Assembly: GCA_000739535.1 (NCBI GenBank)
Contig: DF820473.1
Location: 133,006 to 197,005 of the forward strand
DNA length: 64,000 bases
Reading direction: 5' to 3'
Origin: Candidatus Vecturithrix granuli
GTDB taxonomy: Bacteria > Moduliflexota > Moduliflexia > Moduliflexales > Moduliflexaceae
Numbering within the stretch: position 1 is the stretch's first letter; every line of letters starts with the position of its first letter. Below are positions 27,520-35,510 of the stretch, piece by piece. Position numbers and translations under genes: made by a program. The notes below the pieces were generated by a model. It was not told the origin of the DNA, ran no database searches, and was given only the letters and a program-made list of their open reading frames with translations.

Positions 27520-29184
27520 GTGAAGAAATATTTTGCTCTGTGCGTTGACGATGATCAGGCGGTTTTAAATCAGCTTGCCGCGCAATTGGAGGAACACTTT
27601 CAATATTTTTGTGAGTTCGAATATGCTGAAAGCGCTGAAGAGGGCCTGGAAATTTACCGGGAATTGATGAGTAAAGGTCATCGCGTCTGGCTGATCCTGA
27701 GCGATCAAGTCATGCCGGGCATGCAAGGTGACGTGTTTCTGGCCAGTGTTCACGAAATCGATCGCCAGGCGATCAAAGTGTTATTAACCGGACAGGCGGG
27801 GTTAGAATCTACGATCAGCGCTATCAATCACGCCGGATTGAACTACTATATTGAAAAACCCTGGTCAAAACATGATTTGATCATGATTCTCGATCGCCTG
27901 CGTACTCAGTATGAAATCACCATCGCGCAACGCATTATGGCGATTAAGTGGTTAAAAGAACTTTCGATTCTTTACGACATGAACCTGTTGTTCGCCTCTT
28001 CGATTGATCTGCGTGAAACACTGAATACCGTGTTTTATAATATTTTGAATGTCATCCAGGCCGAAGCTGGATCGATTTTTCTCGTGGATGAAAAAACCAA
28101 TACCCTGGTTTGCCGCATTTGTCAGGGACCAAAGGATATTACCGGGATCACCGTGCCTTTTGGCACTGGCATTGTGGGGTATGTCGCTCAAAGCCGACAG
28201 GTTGACGTGACCACAGATGTGAAACGCGACCGACGGCACTTCCCGCAAATTGACGAACAAAGCGGTTTTGTGACCAAATCTATGATCTCGGTGCCCTTGA
28301 TCAGTAAGGATGAGGTTCTGGGAGTCATTCAAGTGATCAACAAAAAAGGAGGGAAAACCTTTTCTCAGGAAGATGTCAATTTACTCCAATCGTTGAGCAG
28401 CGGAGCGGCCATCGCCCTTCAAAACGCCCGATATGCCCAACGTCTGCTGCAAGAAGAACGGATCCGCAGCGAATTGATGATCGCTCATCAAATTCAACAA
28501 GGTATTCTGCCTGGGCCCTTTGCAGGGCATCCGGCCATTCATTTTGAAGCCATGAATGAACCGGCAAAAGACGTCAGCGGGGATTTTTATGACTATTTTC
28601 AAGTCAGTCCGAAAGAATTCGGGTTTATGATTGGCGATGTGTGTGGTAAAGGGGTTCCGGCAGCGATCTTCATGGCCAGTTCGCGCAGCATTATAAAATC
28701 CCAGGCCCTTGCCAATCCCGATCCTGCCAATGTCATTCAACTGGCGAATCGCTTAATTGCGGAAGACGCTCAACACGGCATGTTTGTCACTGTGTTTTAT
28801 GGCGTGTACAATATTGATACCCATCTGCTCAAATTTATCAATGCCGGGCATACGCTTCCGTTCTTGTACCGGTCTTCAACGCTCTCCTGCGCTTCTTTGT
28901 TCAACACCAACTTCCCGTTAGGTGTCTTTGATCCCTTCAGTTTTCAGCCGTCGGAAATTCAATTGGAACCCGGTGACACACTGGTTCTCTACACCGATGG
29001 CGTGAATGAAGCCTTTAGCCCGATGCGTGAACAATTTGGATTGGAGCGCCTGGTGCGGGTAATTTTGGAATACGGCGACCGCTCGCCCCAGGAACTGCGC
29101 AATGTTATTGTGGATACGGTGCATCAATTCTCGGCAGATCAACCCCCGAATGACGATATTACTGTGCTGATTGTGAAAATTTAA
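27520..29184 (+). CDS. Response regulator with GAF and PP2C (RsbU/SpoIIE-type) phosphatase domains
   Basis: The 554-residue protein has a receiver domain (about 1-125: acidic DDD at 10-12, phospho-acceptor D62 in LILSDQVMPG, T90, K113 in EKPW), a coiled linker, a GAF domain (about 165-310: AGSIFLVD, GITVPFGTGIVGYVAQ, SMISVPLI), then a PP2C-type serine phosphatase (about 330-553: NEPAKDVSGDFYDYF, LVLYTDGVNEA, NDDITVLIVKI). Such proteins dephosphorylate anti-anti-sigma factors in partner-switch stress responses. The start is a GTG with no clear ribosome site; the translated beginning MKKYFALCVDDDQ is natural for a receiver. No partner kinase or anti-sigma gene is nearby. Confidence 0.92.
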   Translation: MKKYFALCVDDDQAVLNQLAAQLEEHFQYFCEFEYAESAEEGLEIYRELMSKGHRVWLILSDQVMPGMQGDVFLASVHEIDRQAIKVLLTGQAGLESTISAINHAGLNYYIEKPWSKHDLIMILDRLRTQYEITIAQRIMAIKWLKELSILYDMNLLFASSIDLRETLNTVFYNILNVIQAEAGSIFLVDEKTNTLVCRICQGPKDITGITVPFGTGIVGYVAQSRQVDVTTDVKRDRRHFPQIDEQSGFVTKSMISVPLISKDEVLGVIQVINKKGGKTFSQEDVNLLQSLSSGAAIALQNARYAQRLLQEERIRSELMIAHQIQQGILPGPFAGHPAIHFEAMNEPAKDVSGDFYDYFQVSPKEFGFMIGDVCGKGVPAAIFMASSRSIIKSQALANPDPANVIQLANRLIAEDAQHGMFVTVFYGVYNIDTHLLKFINAGHTLPFLYRSSTLSCASLFNTNFPLGVFDPFSFQPSEIQLEPGDTLVLYTDGVNEAFSPMREQFGLERLVRVILEYGDRSPQELRNVIVDTVHQFSADQPPNDDITVLIVKI

Positions 29185-29214
29185 AATATGTCATAAAATT
29201 GTCATGTTTTTTCC

Positions 29215-29244
29215 TTGACATCAATCGTGTTTTCTTTCTATAAA
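29215..29244 (+). promoter_or_regulatory. Sigma-70-type promoter
   Basis: TTGACA at 29215-29220 and TATAAA at 29239-29244 have an 18-base spacer. It points toward the fucose-isomerase-like gene with a leader of about 260 bases. Confidence 0.6.
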
Positions 29245-29445
29245 ATTCTGTAACAGTGATATTCATTAAATATCAGAGAATTTTTCTGGAAAAATTATGT
29301 AACTGACTGTACTCCCTCATTTTATAAACTTGGTTGTGAGGATTTTTTCTTCCCTATCAGTGAAAAGAGCGGATCCCTGCCTTTTTCACTCTCAAGAATT
29401 CTGTTCCCGTTTCCGTACCCCTATTATGCGTTAAAACATGTTAAA

Positions 29446-29469
29446 TTCTGCAAAGACGTCTTTGCAGAA
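29446..29469. promoter_or_regulatory. 24-bp perfect palindrome, candidate operator
   Basis: TTCTGCAAAGAC is followed directly by its exact reverse complement. There is no T-run after it, so it is not a typical terminator. It lies 43 bases before the ATG of the isomerase-like gene, downstream of the promoter, a position fit for a dimeric repressor. Just upstream TTAAAACATGTTAA is another near-palindrome. Confidence 0.5.
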
Positions 29470-29512
29470 AAGCGCTGTCACTCACTATTATTATTAATGA
29501 GGAGGAAAACCT

Positions 29513-30835
29513 ATGAAAGCACGTTTAGCGCCGATGTATTTTTTGTCTGGCAGGAATGAGGGGTTTGATACACAAATTGAAAGACTAAAAAACTTACTAT
29601 CTGATGAAGCAGAAATATTGGCACCTGTGGCTTTAGGATCAGCTCTGCCCGAGGCAGAAGCGGTGGTGTTTCCCCAAATTTTGGGAGACGCCTATCGGCA
29701 GGTCAAGGATTTTCAGCAGATTGACCTGCCGATCCTGATTATCACTTCGGAGTTTGGCACAGTTTCGATGTGGGATTGGGAGATCGCCAGCTATTTAAAA
29801 GCCGAAGGCGTCGCAGCGATTTCTGCCTATAATCTGGATCTGACGAAAAAAGCCTGCAAAAGTCTGGCTGTCAAACGGGAATTGCAACAAACGAAATTTC
29901 TGGTCTTTCAAGATAATCCCGGCGAGGGATTCCAACCTGAAATTTTCAAATGTTTTTACTGGTGGGAAGATGAATGCACGCAACGTATCAAGGATAACTT
30001 CGGCGTCACCATCGTCAAGAAGAGTTTTAAGGAATTCGGCGCGCAGGCCAAAGAGATTTCCGACCAGGAGGCCCAGGAAGTCTGGAAACAGTGGAAGCAT
30101 TTACCGCTAGAAGGTCTCTCACAACGCGCATTAGACAGCGCGGTGAAAGTTTATATTGCGGCCAAACGCGAGATCGAGCAGGACAGCAGTATCAGGGCGA
30201 TTGGAATAAACTGCCTGAATGAATCCCATTTTTCCGACTCGACCCCTTGTCTGGCCTGGAATATGTTATTTGAAGAAAAGGGGATTATCTGGGGCTGTGA
30301 AGCCGATACGCTGATGATGCTGACCAAATACGTCCTTAACAAAGCTTTAGACGTCCCGGTCATGATGACCAATTTATACCCCTTTCTGATGGGGCAGGCC
30401 GCTCTGAAGCACGAAGGCATCCCCAATTTCCCGAAAGTAAGTGCGGAGCCTGAAAATCACGTGTTAGTTGCTCATTGCGGCTATTTGGGCGTTGTTCCCC
30501 GTCCATTTTGCACGGAATGGACGGTACGGCCAAAAGCGCTGAAGATTGTGGATGAAAATGCCATCGTTTTAGACGCCCGGCTGCCCGAAGGGCCGATGAC
30601 CCTTGCCAAACTGGACGCGACTATGAGTAAGATCATGTCAATTGAAGGCCTGTTGGAGGGGTACGTACAATATCCCGGCTCGGATTGCCGCAATGGCGCG
30701 ATTTTAAAAGTGCCTGACGGCGATGCACTGATGAATCGCCTCTATTCGCATCACTACTGCCTGATGACAGGTCATCGGAGCATAGAGATCGGAATGCTCG
30801 CAAAAGTTTTCGGATTTGACCATGAAACGATCTAG
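29513..30835 (+). CDS. L-fucose/L-arabinose isomerase-like protein
   Basis: The 440-residue protein resembles the fucose isomerase-like family that interconverts aldoses and ketoses or has related uses. Features are the N-terminal Rossmann-like region (AEAVVFPQILGDAYRQ, LPILIITSEFGTVSMWDWEI), the middle DSSIRAIGINCLNESHFSDSTPCLAWNMLFEEKGIIWGCEAD and the C-terminal VAHCGYLGVVPRPFC with a metal-type histidine, and SDCRNGAILKVPDG. GAGGAGG precedes the ATG. It probably serves with the next dehydrogenase gene in sugar metabolism. Exact substrate unknown. Confidence 0.8.
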   Translation: MKARLAPMYFLSGRNEGFDTQIERLKNLLSDEAEILAPVALGSALPEAEAVVFPQILGDAYRQVKDFQQIDLPILIITSEFGTVSMWDWEIASYLKAEGVAAISAYNLDLTKKACKSLAVKRELQQTKFLVFQDNPGEGFQPEIFKCFYWWEDECTQRIKDNFGVTIVKKSFKEFGAQAKEISDQEAQEVWKQWKHLPLEGLSQRALDSAVKVYIAAKREIEQDSSIRAIGINCLNESHFSDSTPCLAWNMLFEEKGIIWGCEADTLMMLTKYVLNKALDVPVMMTNLYPFLMGQAALKHEGIPNFPKVSAEPENHVLVAHCGYLGVVPRPFCTEWTVRPKALKIVDENAIVLDARLPEGPMTLAKLDATMSKIMSIEGLLEGYVQYPGSDCRNGAILKVPDGDALMNRLYSHHYCLMTGHRSIEIGMLAKVFGFDHETI

Positions 30836-30914
30836 AACTACAAGGATTGGATTTACAAAGGATTTAAAAAGCGACTCCTGAACGATTTAAGTAATTACCA
30901 GTCACAATGTTCTC

Positions 30915-30991
30915 TTTCTCGCGAAGTTCGCAAAGTCCGCAAAGTCTTTTTATAATTAATACTTAGCGAGCTTAGCGGGCTTTGCGAGAAA
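30915..30991. repeat. Inverted repeat, TTTGCGAGAA family, copy 1
   Basis: TTTCTCGCGAAGTTCGCAAAG near the left (30915) pairs imperfectly with CTTAGCGGGCTTTGCGAGAAA at the right (ending 30991). A second copy of similar design lies at 52629-52703. Confidence 0.65.
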
Positions 30992-31013
30992 CTGAAAACA
31001 ATTATTTGTACTT

Positions 31014-31199
31014 AACGTGAGTTCGGGATAAGCTTTTAAGCCCCAACGGGGCGAAATCTGGTAGCCCAGGGTGTGAACCCTGGGACAAGAAGGGGAGGGG
31101 ATACACGTCGGATTTTCACCCTCAGGGCTGACACCCTGGGCTATCATATCCCGTCCCTTCGGGACTTCTACGGCGTTTTTCTTATCCCGAACTCACGTT
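31014..31199. repeat. 186-bp element with 19-bp perfect terminal inverted repeats
   Basis: AACGTGAGTTCGGGATAAG at 31014-31032 is the exact reverse complement of 31181-31199. ACTT flanks both ends and could be a 4-bp target duplication. Inside are three hairpins: GCCCCAACGGGGC, AGCCCAGGGTGTGAACCCTGGG with its CCCTGGGCT partner, and CCGTCCCTTCGGGAC. No protein is encoded. Confidence 0.7.
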
Positions 31200-31254
31200 A
31201 CTTATAATCCTTTGTAAACTCAATCCTTGTAGTTCAATGAAGAGGAGAAACAGA

Positions 31255-32268
31255 ATGGAAAAAATAGGTGTCTGTGTAATCGGCGCGGGGCGGGCAGGGA
31301 TGATTCATGCTCGGAATTTCGCACGAGGCGTGCCTAATGCGAAATTAGTCGCTGTGGTTGATCCTTATGAGGAAGCGGCTCAAAAGGCGGTCAAAGAATT
31401 GGAAATCGAGACCTATTACCTCAAATATGAAGATGCACTGCAAGATAAGAACGTGGATGCGGTGGTCGTGGTGTCCCCAACGGTCTATCATCGGGATATT
31501 GTGGTAGCAGCAGCGCAGGCCGGAAAGCATATCTTGTGTGAAAAGCCGATGGCCATGACGGTTGAAGAATGTGATGAGATGAATAAAGCTGTTGAGGAAA
31601 ATAAGGTCAAGCTGCAAATCGGTTTTATGCGGCGGTTTGACAAGAGCTTTATGTATGCCAAAGAGCGGATTGACGCCGGCGATATTGGCGATGTGGTGCT
31701 GGTCAAATCCTTGACACACGGCCCAAGCATCCCGCAGCGCTGGCAATATGATATTGCCAAAAGCAATGGCCCGTTGGCTGAAGTGAACAGTCACGATATT
31801 GACACGGTGCGCTGGTATACAGGCAGTGAATTCAAAGAAGTGTATGCCATTGCCGGGAATTACCGCTGCCCCGAAGCCAGAGCCGAGTTCCCGGATTTTT
31901 ATGACAATGTTGCCATGGTGATATCCTTTGATAATGGGATGCAGGGCTTTATAGACGGCGCGGTCTCGGTGCGCTACGGCTACGATTCCAGAGTTGAAAT
32001 TATCGGTACCAAAGGCGTCCTGTTTGTCGGTCGCCTGCGGGAAAATGAAGTCGTCGTGTGTAGTCAGGATTCCGGAATCGTGACGCCCTTTATGGAAACC
32101 TGGCGCACTCTGTTCATTGATGCGTATAGAAAAGAAGATGAAGAATTTATCGAAAGTATTGTAGAAGATAAAACCCCTCGCGTCACCGGCATAGACGGAA
32201 AAATGGCTGTCAAAGTCGTCAACGCCGGCAACCAATCCATCCGGGAAAAACGACCGGTGCAATTGTAA
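31255..32268 (+). CDS. Gfo/Idh/MocA family oxidoreductase, inositol dehydrogenase-like
   Basis: The 337-residue protein opens with the NAD(P) Rossmann motif IGVCVIGAGRAGMIHARNF, has the family motif HILCEKPMAMTVEECDEM with the cofactor/catalytic lysine, then IGFMRRFDKSFMYAKERI and SNGPLAEVNSHDIDTVRWY, where D and H are catalytic. This is closest to inositol 2-dehydrogenase/scyllo-inositol-type enzymes acting on ring sugars or polyols. I start at MEKIGV, with GAGGAG upstream. The next gene downstream is a broken dehydrogenase, so the pathway may be eroding. Confidence 0.9.
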   Translation: MEKIGVCVIGAGRAGMIHARNFARGVPNAKLVAVVDPYEEAAQKAVKELEIETYYLKYEDALQDKNVDAVVVVSPTVYHRDIVVAAAQAGKHILCEKPMAMTVEECDEMNKAVEENKVKLQIGFMRRFDKSFMYAKERIDAGDIGDVVLVKSLTHGPSIPQRWQYDIAKSNGPLAEVNSHDIDTVRWYTGSEFKEVYAIAGNYRCPEARAEFPDFYDNVAMVISFDNGMQGFIDGAVSVRYGYDSRVEIIGTKGVLFVGRLRENEVVVCSQDSGIVTPFMETWRTLFIDAYRKEDEEFIESIVEDKTPRVTGIDGKMAVKVVNAGNQSIREKRPVQL

Positions 32269-32274
32269 ACGTAT

Positions 32275-32381
32275 AAAATAGAACACTGATAACACTGATA
32301 ACACTGATTGACACTGATTTTTAAAAGAGACGAGTAAAATCAGTGAAGATCAATGTCATCAGTGTCATCAGTCTTCTATTC
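32275..32381. repeat. CACTGATAA direct and inverted repeats
   Basis: ACTGATAAC-type units repeat directly three to four times at 32281-32320, and TCAGTG-type units appear inverted at 32339-32375 (AATCAGTGAAGATCAATGTC, CATCAGTGTCATCAGT). The left TAGAACACTGAT and right ATCAGTCTTCTA are near inverse. It directly abuts the dehydrogenase remnant. Spacing and spacers do not fit CRISPR. Confidence 0.6.
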
Positions 32382-32384
32382 TTC

Positions 32385-32865
32385 AATAATGATGAAAGCT
32401 GCTTTATCAATGATATTAGCGAAGATCGCCTGGCCCTGTGCCAACAAGCTGACAGCACGTTCATCACGCTTGATTCGAAAACTCCTCTGCAAGAAGCAAA
32501 CCAAGGATGTCACGCACGGACGCGGAGTTGATGTCTGTATCACAGCCTGCCCGGTGCCGCAGGTGCAGACGCTGGCATTGGAATTGGCTGCCATTAATGG
32601 CAAAGTGTTGTTTTTCGGAGGACTTCCGGCTGACCGGGCCAATGTTGCGCTGAATACCAATATCATTCACTATAAACAATTACTGGTCACGGGCACGACC
32701 CGTTCGAGTTTGTCCCAATTCCGAACCACCCTCAAGCTGGTCGCCGATGGGTTGATAGAAGTGAAAGATCTGATTACCTCGCGTAGTACCATCGCTGACA
32801 TTCACACCACCTTTGACAATGTGTCCAAAGGTCTTGGCTTGAAGAGCACGATTTATTTTGAGTAA
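32385..32865 (+). pseudogene. Alcohol dehydrogenase remnant (3' part, frameshifted)
   Basis: One frame encodes NDISEDRLALCQQADSTFITL, the end of an NAD-binding beta-alpha unit; then after about 32500 a different frame continues KDVTHGRGVDVCITACPVPQ and GKVLFFGGLPADRANVALN, ending KGLGLKSTIYFE. That is the C-terminal half of a medium-chain zinc dehydrogenase. The N-terminal catalytic half is absent and one frameshift is present, so it is non-functional. The start coordinate is approximate. Confidence 0.8.
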
Positions 32866-32947
32866 ACCTTGCAGGAGGCCGCCTTGAAGATGATGCGATA
32901 GAGTGGATTTGGAATCGAAATATCAGCTTTCATGTTTTGACACACTC

Positions 32948-33538
32948 TCACACCTTCTCTTGTTCAGCCTCGTTCATTGCTTGAGTCAGAAGATCGCGAA
33001 CTCCTCGGTGGTGAGCCATTCGATTAAGATATGGGTAATCAAGCTGGCCTCCCTGCACTTGAAGGACGCCTAATACATCTGTCCATTGCCGCTCTGATAC
33101 GTTTCCGCCTAATTGATACCAATAGAGTTTATGTACAATCACGTCTTCCGCACTAGCTAAAAAGAGCGTTTCATCAGGAATTTCTGACACCTGGTACTGC
33201 CCGCGCCGCCTCATTTCTTCTTGAGAGGCTCCATCAGATTTTAAGACAAAAATATCCACTTTAAACATCGTGGCAAGATGAATAACATTGAAGGAACTCT
33301 GATGCTGAATCGCATCATGAATCATCCCGGCATCAATATAAAATTCAGCTTCCAGGGCGTTCACAAGATCAGGAATATGTGCATACGTGATGTTAGCAAC
33401 CATATCAACATCATTGGTCGCTCGTGGAATTCCGTGTAATGAACTTGCTAACGATCCTCCGACAAGATACTGAATTCCAAGCTGGTCGAATTCCCGGGCA
33501 ATACGTTGAGTAATGTAGATGGGCTCTGCTAAAAGCAT
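32948..33538 (-). CDS. Nucleotidyltransferase-fold protein (toxin-like)
   Basis: The 196-residue protein has the minimal nucleotidyltransferase core: YLVGGSLASSLHGIPRATNDVDMVANI, with the GGS helix and DVD metal residues, then EDVIVHKLYWYQLGG, an AbiEii/DUF6036-like pattern. Such proteins act as nucleotidylating toxins in two-gene systems. It starts one base after the upstream 86-residue gene stops, forming a coupled pair. Specific target unknown. Confidence 0.75.
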   Translation of the reverse strand: MLLAEPIYITQRIAREFDQLGIQYLVGGSLASSLHGIPRATNDVDMVANITYAHIPDLVNALEAEFYIDAGMIHDAIQHQSSFNVIHLATMFKVDIFVLKSDGASQEEMRRRGQYQVSEIPDETLFLASAEDVIVHKLYWYQLGGNVSERQWTDVLGVLQVQGGQLDYPYLNRMAHHRGVRDLLTQAMNEAEQEKV

Positions 33539-33539
33539 C

Positions 33540-33800
33540 TTAATATCCCTCCTTCTGAGGGTCCCATTGAAAGACCTTGATCATCGTGTCTCGATCAAGC
33601 CACAATGATGCCAACCGAAGTTGTTGCTCACGTTCTGAACAGATGCCATAGTGTTTTCGGATGCGGGCAAGCGCAAGTTGTTGCACGGCGCGTGTCAATT
33701 CACTCACTCGTTTGAGCTTTTGTTGAGGAGACATGTTACGATAGCCTGCAATCAGTATTTTTTGAATATGGGGTGGCGTGTCATGAGTATATGTGAGCAT
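33540..33800 (-). CDS. Partner protein of the nucleotidyltransferase
   Basis: The 86-residue protein has helical sequence NMSPQQKLKRVSELTRAVQQLALARIRKHYG and SEREQQLRLASLWLDRDTM, a small family I recall beside nucleotidyltransferase genes, where it is presumed the cognate antitoxin or partner. GAGAAGGAG precedes the ATG. Evidence for the role is context only. Confidence 0.65.
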   Translation of the reverse strand: MLTYTHDTPPHIQKILIAGYRNMSPQQKLKRVSELTRAVQQLALARIRKHYGICSEREQQLRLASLWLDRDTMIKVFQWDPQKEGY

Positions 33801-34230
33801 TTTTTCTCCTTCTCACAACGTATGCTGTATGATAAAATCATGATCCAACTGTTGAGATATACAGCAACAAACTTCGTATTTCGTCAAGCTTTTTGTGTTG
33901 TTTTCGTCGCGAGTTTTGAGCCTGTCGTTGCTTACCTCGTATAAAATGGAAATTATCCGGATAACTGCGCACCATTATATCTATCTGTATTCAGGCCATT
34001 CAATAGTTCTTTGCTTCCTGGTCAGTCGCCGGCCTTCCAGAGCACGCTACAATGAATTTCTGACGATCAGTCTGGTCGGGATAATTTAATAGGTTTTGAG
34101 CGGATTGCGGACATATTGGGCGGCTCGCTTGCCTAAGGCGATAAAATCGATCGAGATCACTGATATTTCCTGGCATCAAAAATTTGCCTTTACATAAAAA
34201 GGACTCCTTTTCACGTTTCGATATTCAGCC
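33801..34230. other. Intergenic region without recognised gene
   Basis: About 430 bases separate the nucleotidyltransferase pair from hicA. The minus strand near 34090-34150 contains a stretch reading IALGKRAAQYVRNPLK in one frame interrupted by stops, which may be a relic, but I cannot name it. No hairpin family is evident. Confidence 0.4.
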
Positions 34231-34416
34231 TTAAGAATGTTCGATTTCAAGTTGCTTTCTAATGAGTTTACAAAGAGTTTCCTTGATTTCCGGATGACGA
34301 GGGACAGTCGCCTTTTTGCCATTGTGAGGATTGATATAAATGTCATGATTGCCTCCATGTCGTTTCAAATAGCACCCGGCTTGTTCCAACTCACGAATAA
34401 AATCACGACGTTTCAT
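34231..34416 (-). CDS. hicA: HicA-type mRNA interferase toxin
   Basis: The 61-residue protein has the HicA/YcfA double-stranded-RNA-binding-like fold with KRRDFIRELEQAGCYLKRHGGNHDIYINP, including the catalytic histidine in GGNHDIY, then PRHPEIKETLCKLIRKQLEI. HicA toxins cleave mRNA. Its ATG overlaps the hicB stop by four bases. Here the antitoxin gene comes first, which is one of the two known orders. Confidence 0.92.
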   Translation of the reverse strand: MKRRDFIRELEQAGCYLKRHGGNHDIYINPHNGKKATVPRHPEIKETLCKLIRKQLEIEHS

Positions 34417-34619
34417 ACCGCAACCGCAAACTCTTTAGAATAGACGTTTTCAAAAGGAAGCGACTCTTCTTCAGCCATCATCAGTTGAAATGCCTCTCTC
34501 AGATTATCTTCCAATTCTTCCAACGTTTGCCCCTGGCTGAAGACTCCGGGGACTTCTTTGAGCTTTCCGACATACCAACCATCATCAAGCCAATATTCAA
34601 GGGTAAAATAACGTAACAT
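34413..34619 (-). CDS. hicB: HicB-type antitoxin
   Basis: The 68-residue protein has the truncated HicB fold: YWLDDGWYVGKLKEVPGVFSQGQTLEELEDNLREAFQLM. It lacks a C-terminal DNA-binding extension, so it may neutralise HicA directly without strong autorepression. It overlaps hicA by four bases. Confidence 0.9.
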   Translation of the reverse strand: MLRYFTLEYWLDDGWYVGKLKEVPGVFSQGQTLEELEDNLREAFQLMMAEEESLPFENVYSKEFAVAV

Positions 34620-34658
34620 ATCTACTCAACTCCTTCATTTTTTAGACAATGTATACGA

Positions 34659-34899
34659 TTATTTGAATTCATTGAGCCAACGAACTTGATTCTTGAGTTC
34701 TTCTCCAGAAAGCGTATGCAATAATCGTAATAACCGACGACGTAAAATATCCATCTGAAACCGCAAACGCCAATTGGGCATCGTCATCGGCAGCAATCAG
34801 CTCCCGTTCAACGGTCGAGGTGACATCAAATCCATATTGACGTAATTGCATGGCTAATCTCGGGGATAAATGCTCATTGAGATGGAGTCTAGGCGGCAT
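34659..34899 (-). pseudogene. DUF5615 PIN-like toxin remnant
   Basis: The frame from 34899 gives PRLHLNEHLSPRLAMQLRQYGFDVT and LAFAVSDG, the start of a DUF5615 PIN-like toxin. The next in-family text, ILRRRLLRLLHTLSGEELKNQVRWLNEF, lies in another frame and joins directly after SDG. The middle with the expected THDxDF catalytic segment is gone, so a deletion plus frameshift has disabled it. The start follows AGGAG and overlaps the DUF433 gene end by 11 bases. Confidence 0.8.
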
Positions 34900-35197
34900 G
34901 GGCATACTCCTGTTGCCAGTGTTCATAACTGTTTTGTTGACGAACCGCGTCAATCTCCGCCTTATGATCGTGATAATAGGCTAATGCGCTAAAGACCTGG
35001 GCGGGGGTCAGATAGTTCCATTCTGCGACAATCTCCTCGACGGACATGCCCACCCGGTAATAATATCCGACGAGATGCCAGACCGCAATACGCATGCCAT
35101 TGATAATGGCCTGCCCTCCACAGACGCCGTCAATTTTGACAATATGCGGATACGATGTCCGCTGGACGTTGTGTGTAGTTCTTTGGATGACACTCAC
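34889..35197 (-). CDS. DUF433 antitoxin-like protein
   Basis: The roughly 102-residue protein has the DUF433 helix-turn-helix pattern: HIVKIDGVCGGQAIINGMRIAVWHLVGYY, MSVEEIVAEWNYLTPAQVFSALAYYHDH. DUF433 proteins pair with DUF5615 toxins. I start at a GTG with AAGGAGG seven bases upstream. It is intact while its toxin is broken, so it is now an orphan antitoxin. Confidence 0.8.
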   Translation of the reverse strand: MSVIQRTTHNVQRTSYPHIVKIDGVCGGQAIINGMRIAVWHLVGYYYRVGMSVEEIVAEWNYLTPAQVFSALAYYHDHKAEIDAVRQQNSYEHWQQEYAHAA

Positions 35198-35510
35198 GTC
35201 TTTTCCTCCTTGATCATGCATACATCTTTGACATCCTCATGATGCTTCATTCTTGAAAGACTCCTCTCGTCTTCTCACAGTAAGATAAGTCATGTCCCCC
35301 CCTCCGTCAAGACAAAAACAGGGAAGACAACGACTCATCTCTTCACTGCTCATCTCTTGCCAGTATTTCAGGGGTATAGCTGATAGGCATTCCTCCAACA
35401 ACAGCACGATTTTTGAAGAGACACCTCAGAGGGCTTGTTATTTTTTTTCTTTTGTTTACAATAAGTTATAGAGCTTTTTGCATTAAGCATGATCCTTTAT
35501 CATCTCTTCT
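35198..35510. other. Intergenic gap before the FtsK-like gene end
   Basis: About 310 bases between the DUF433 start and the FtsK-like stop. I see no gene or strong hairpin; a T-rich run at 35438-35460 is on the wrong strand for terminating the FtsK-like transcript. The DUF433 promoter should be here. Confidence 0.3.

Noticed and set aside
31345..32304. 319-codon frame antisense to the Gfo/Idh/MocA gene
   Set aside because: Codon-phase shadow of a clear dehydrogenase; composition is His/Phe-rich without any domain.
32281..32381. Possible CRISPR array
   Set aside because: Units of about ten bases without regular spacers; no cas genes in the window.
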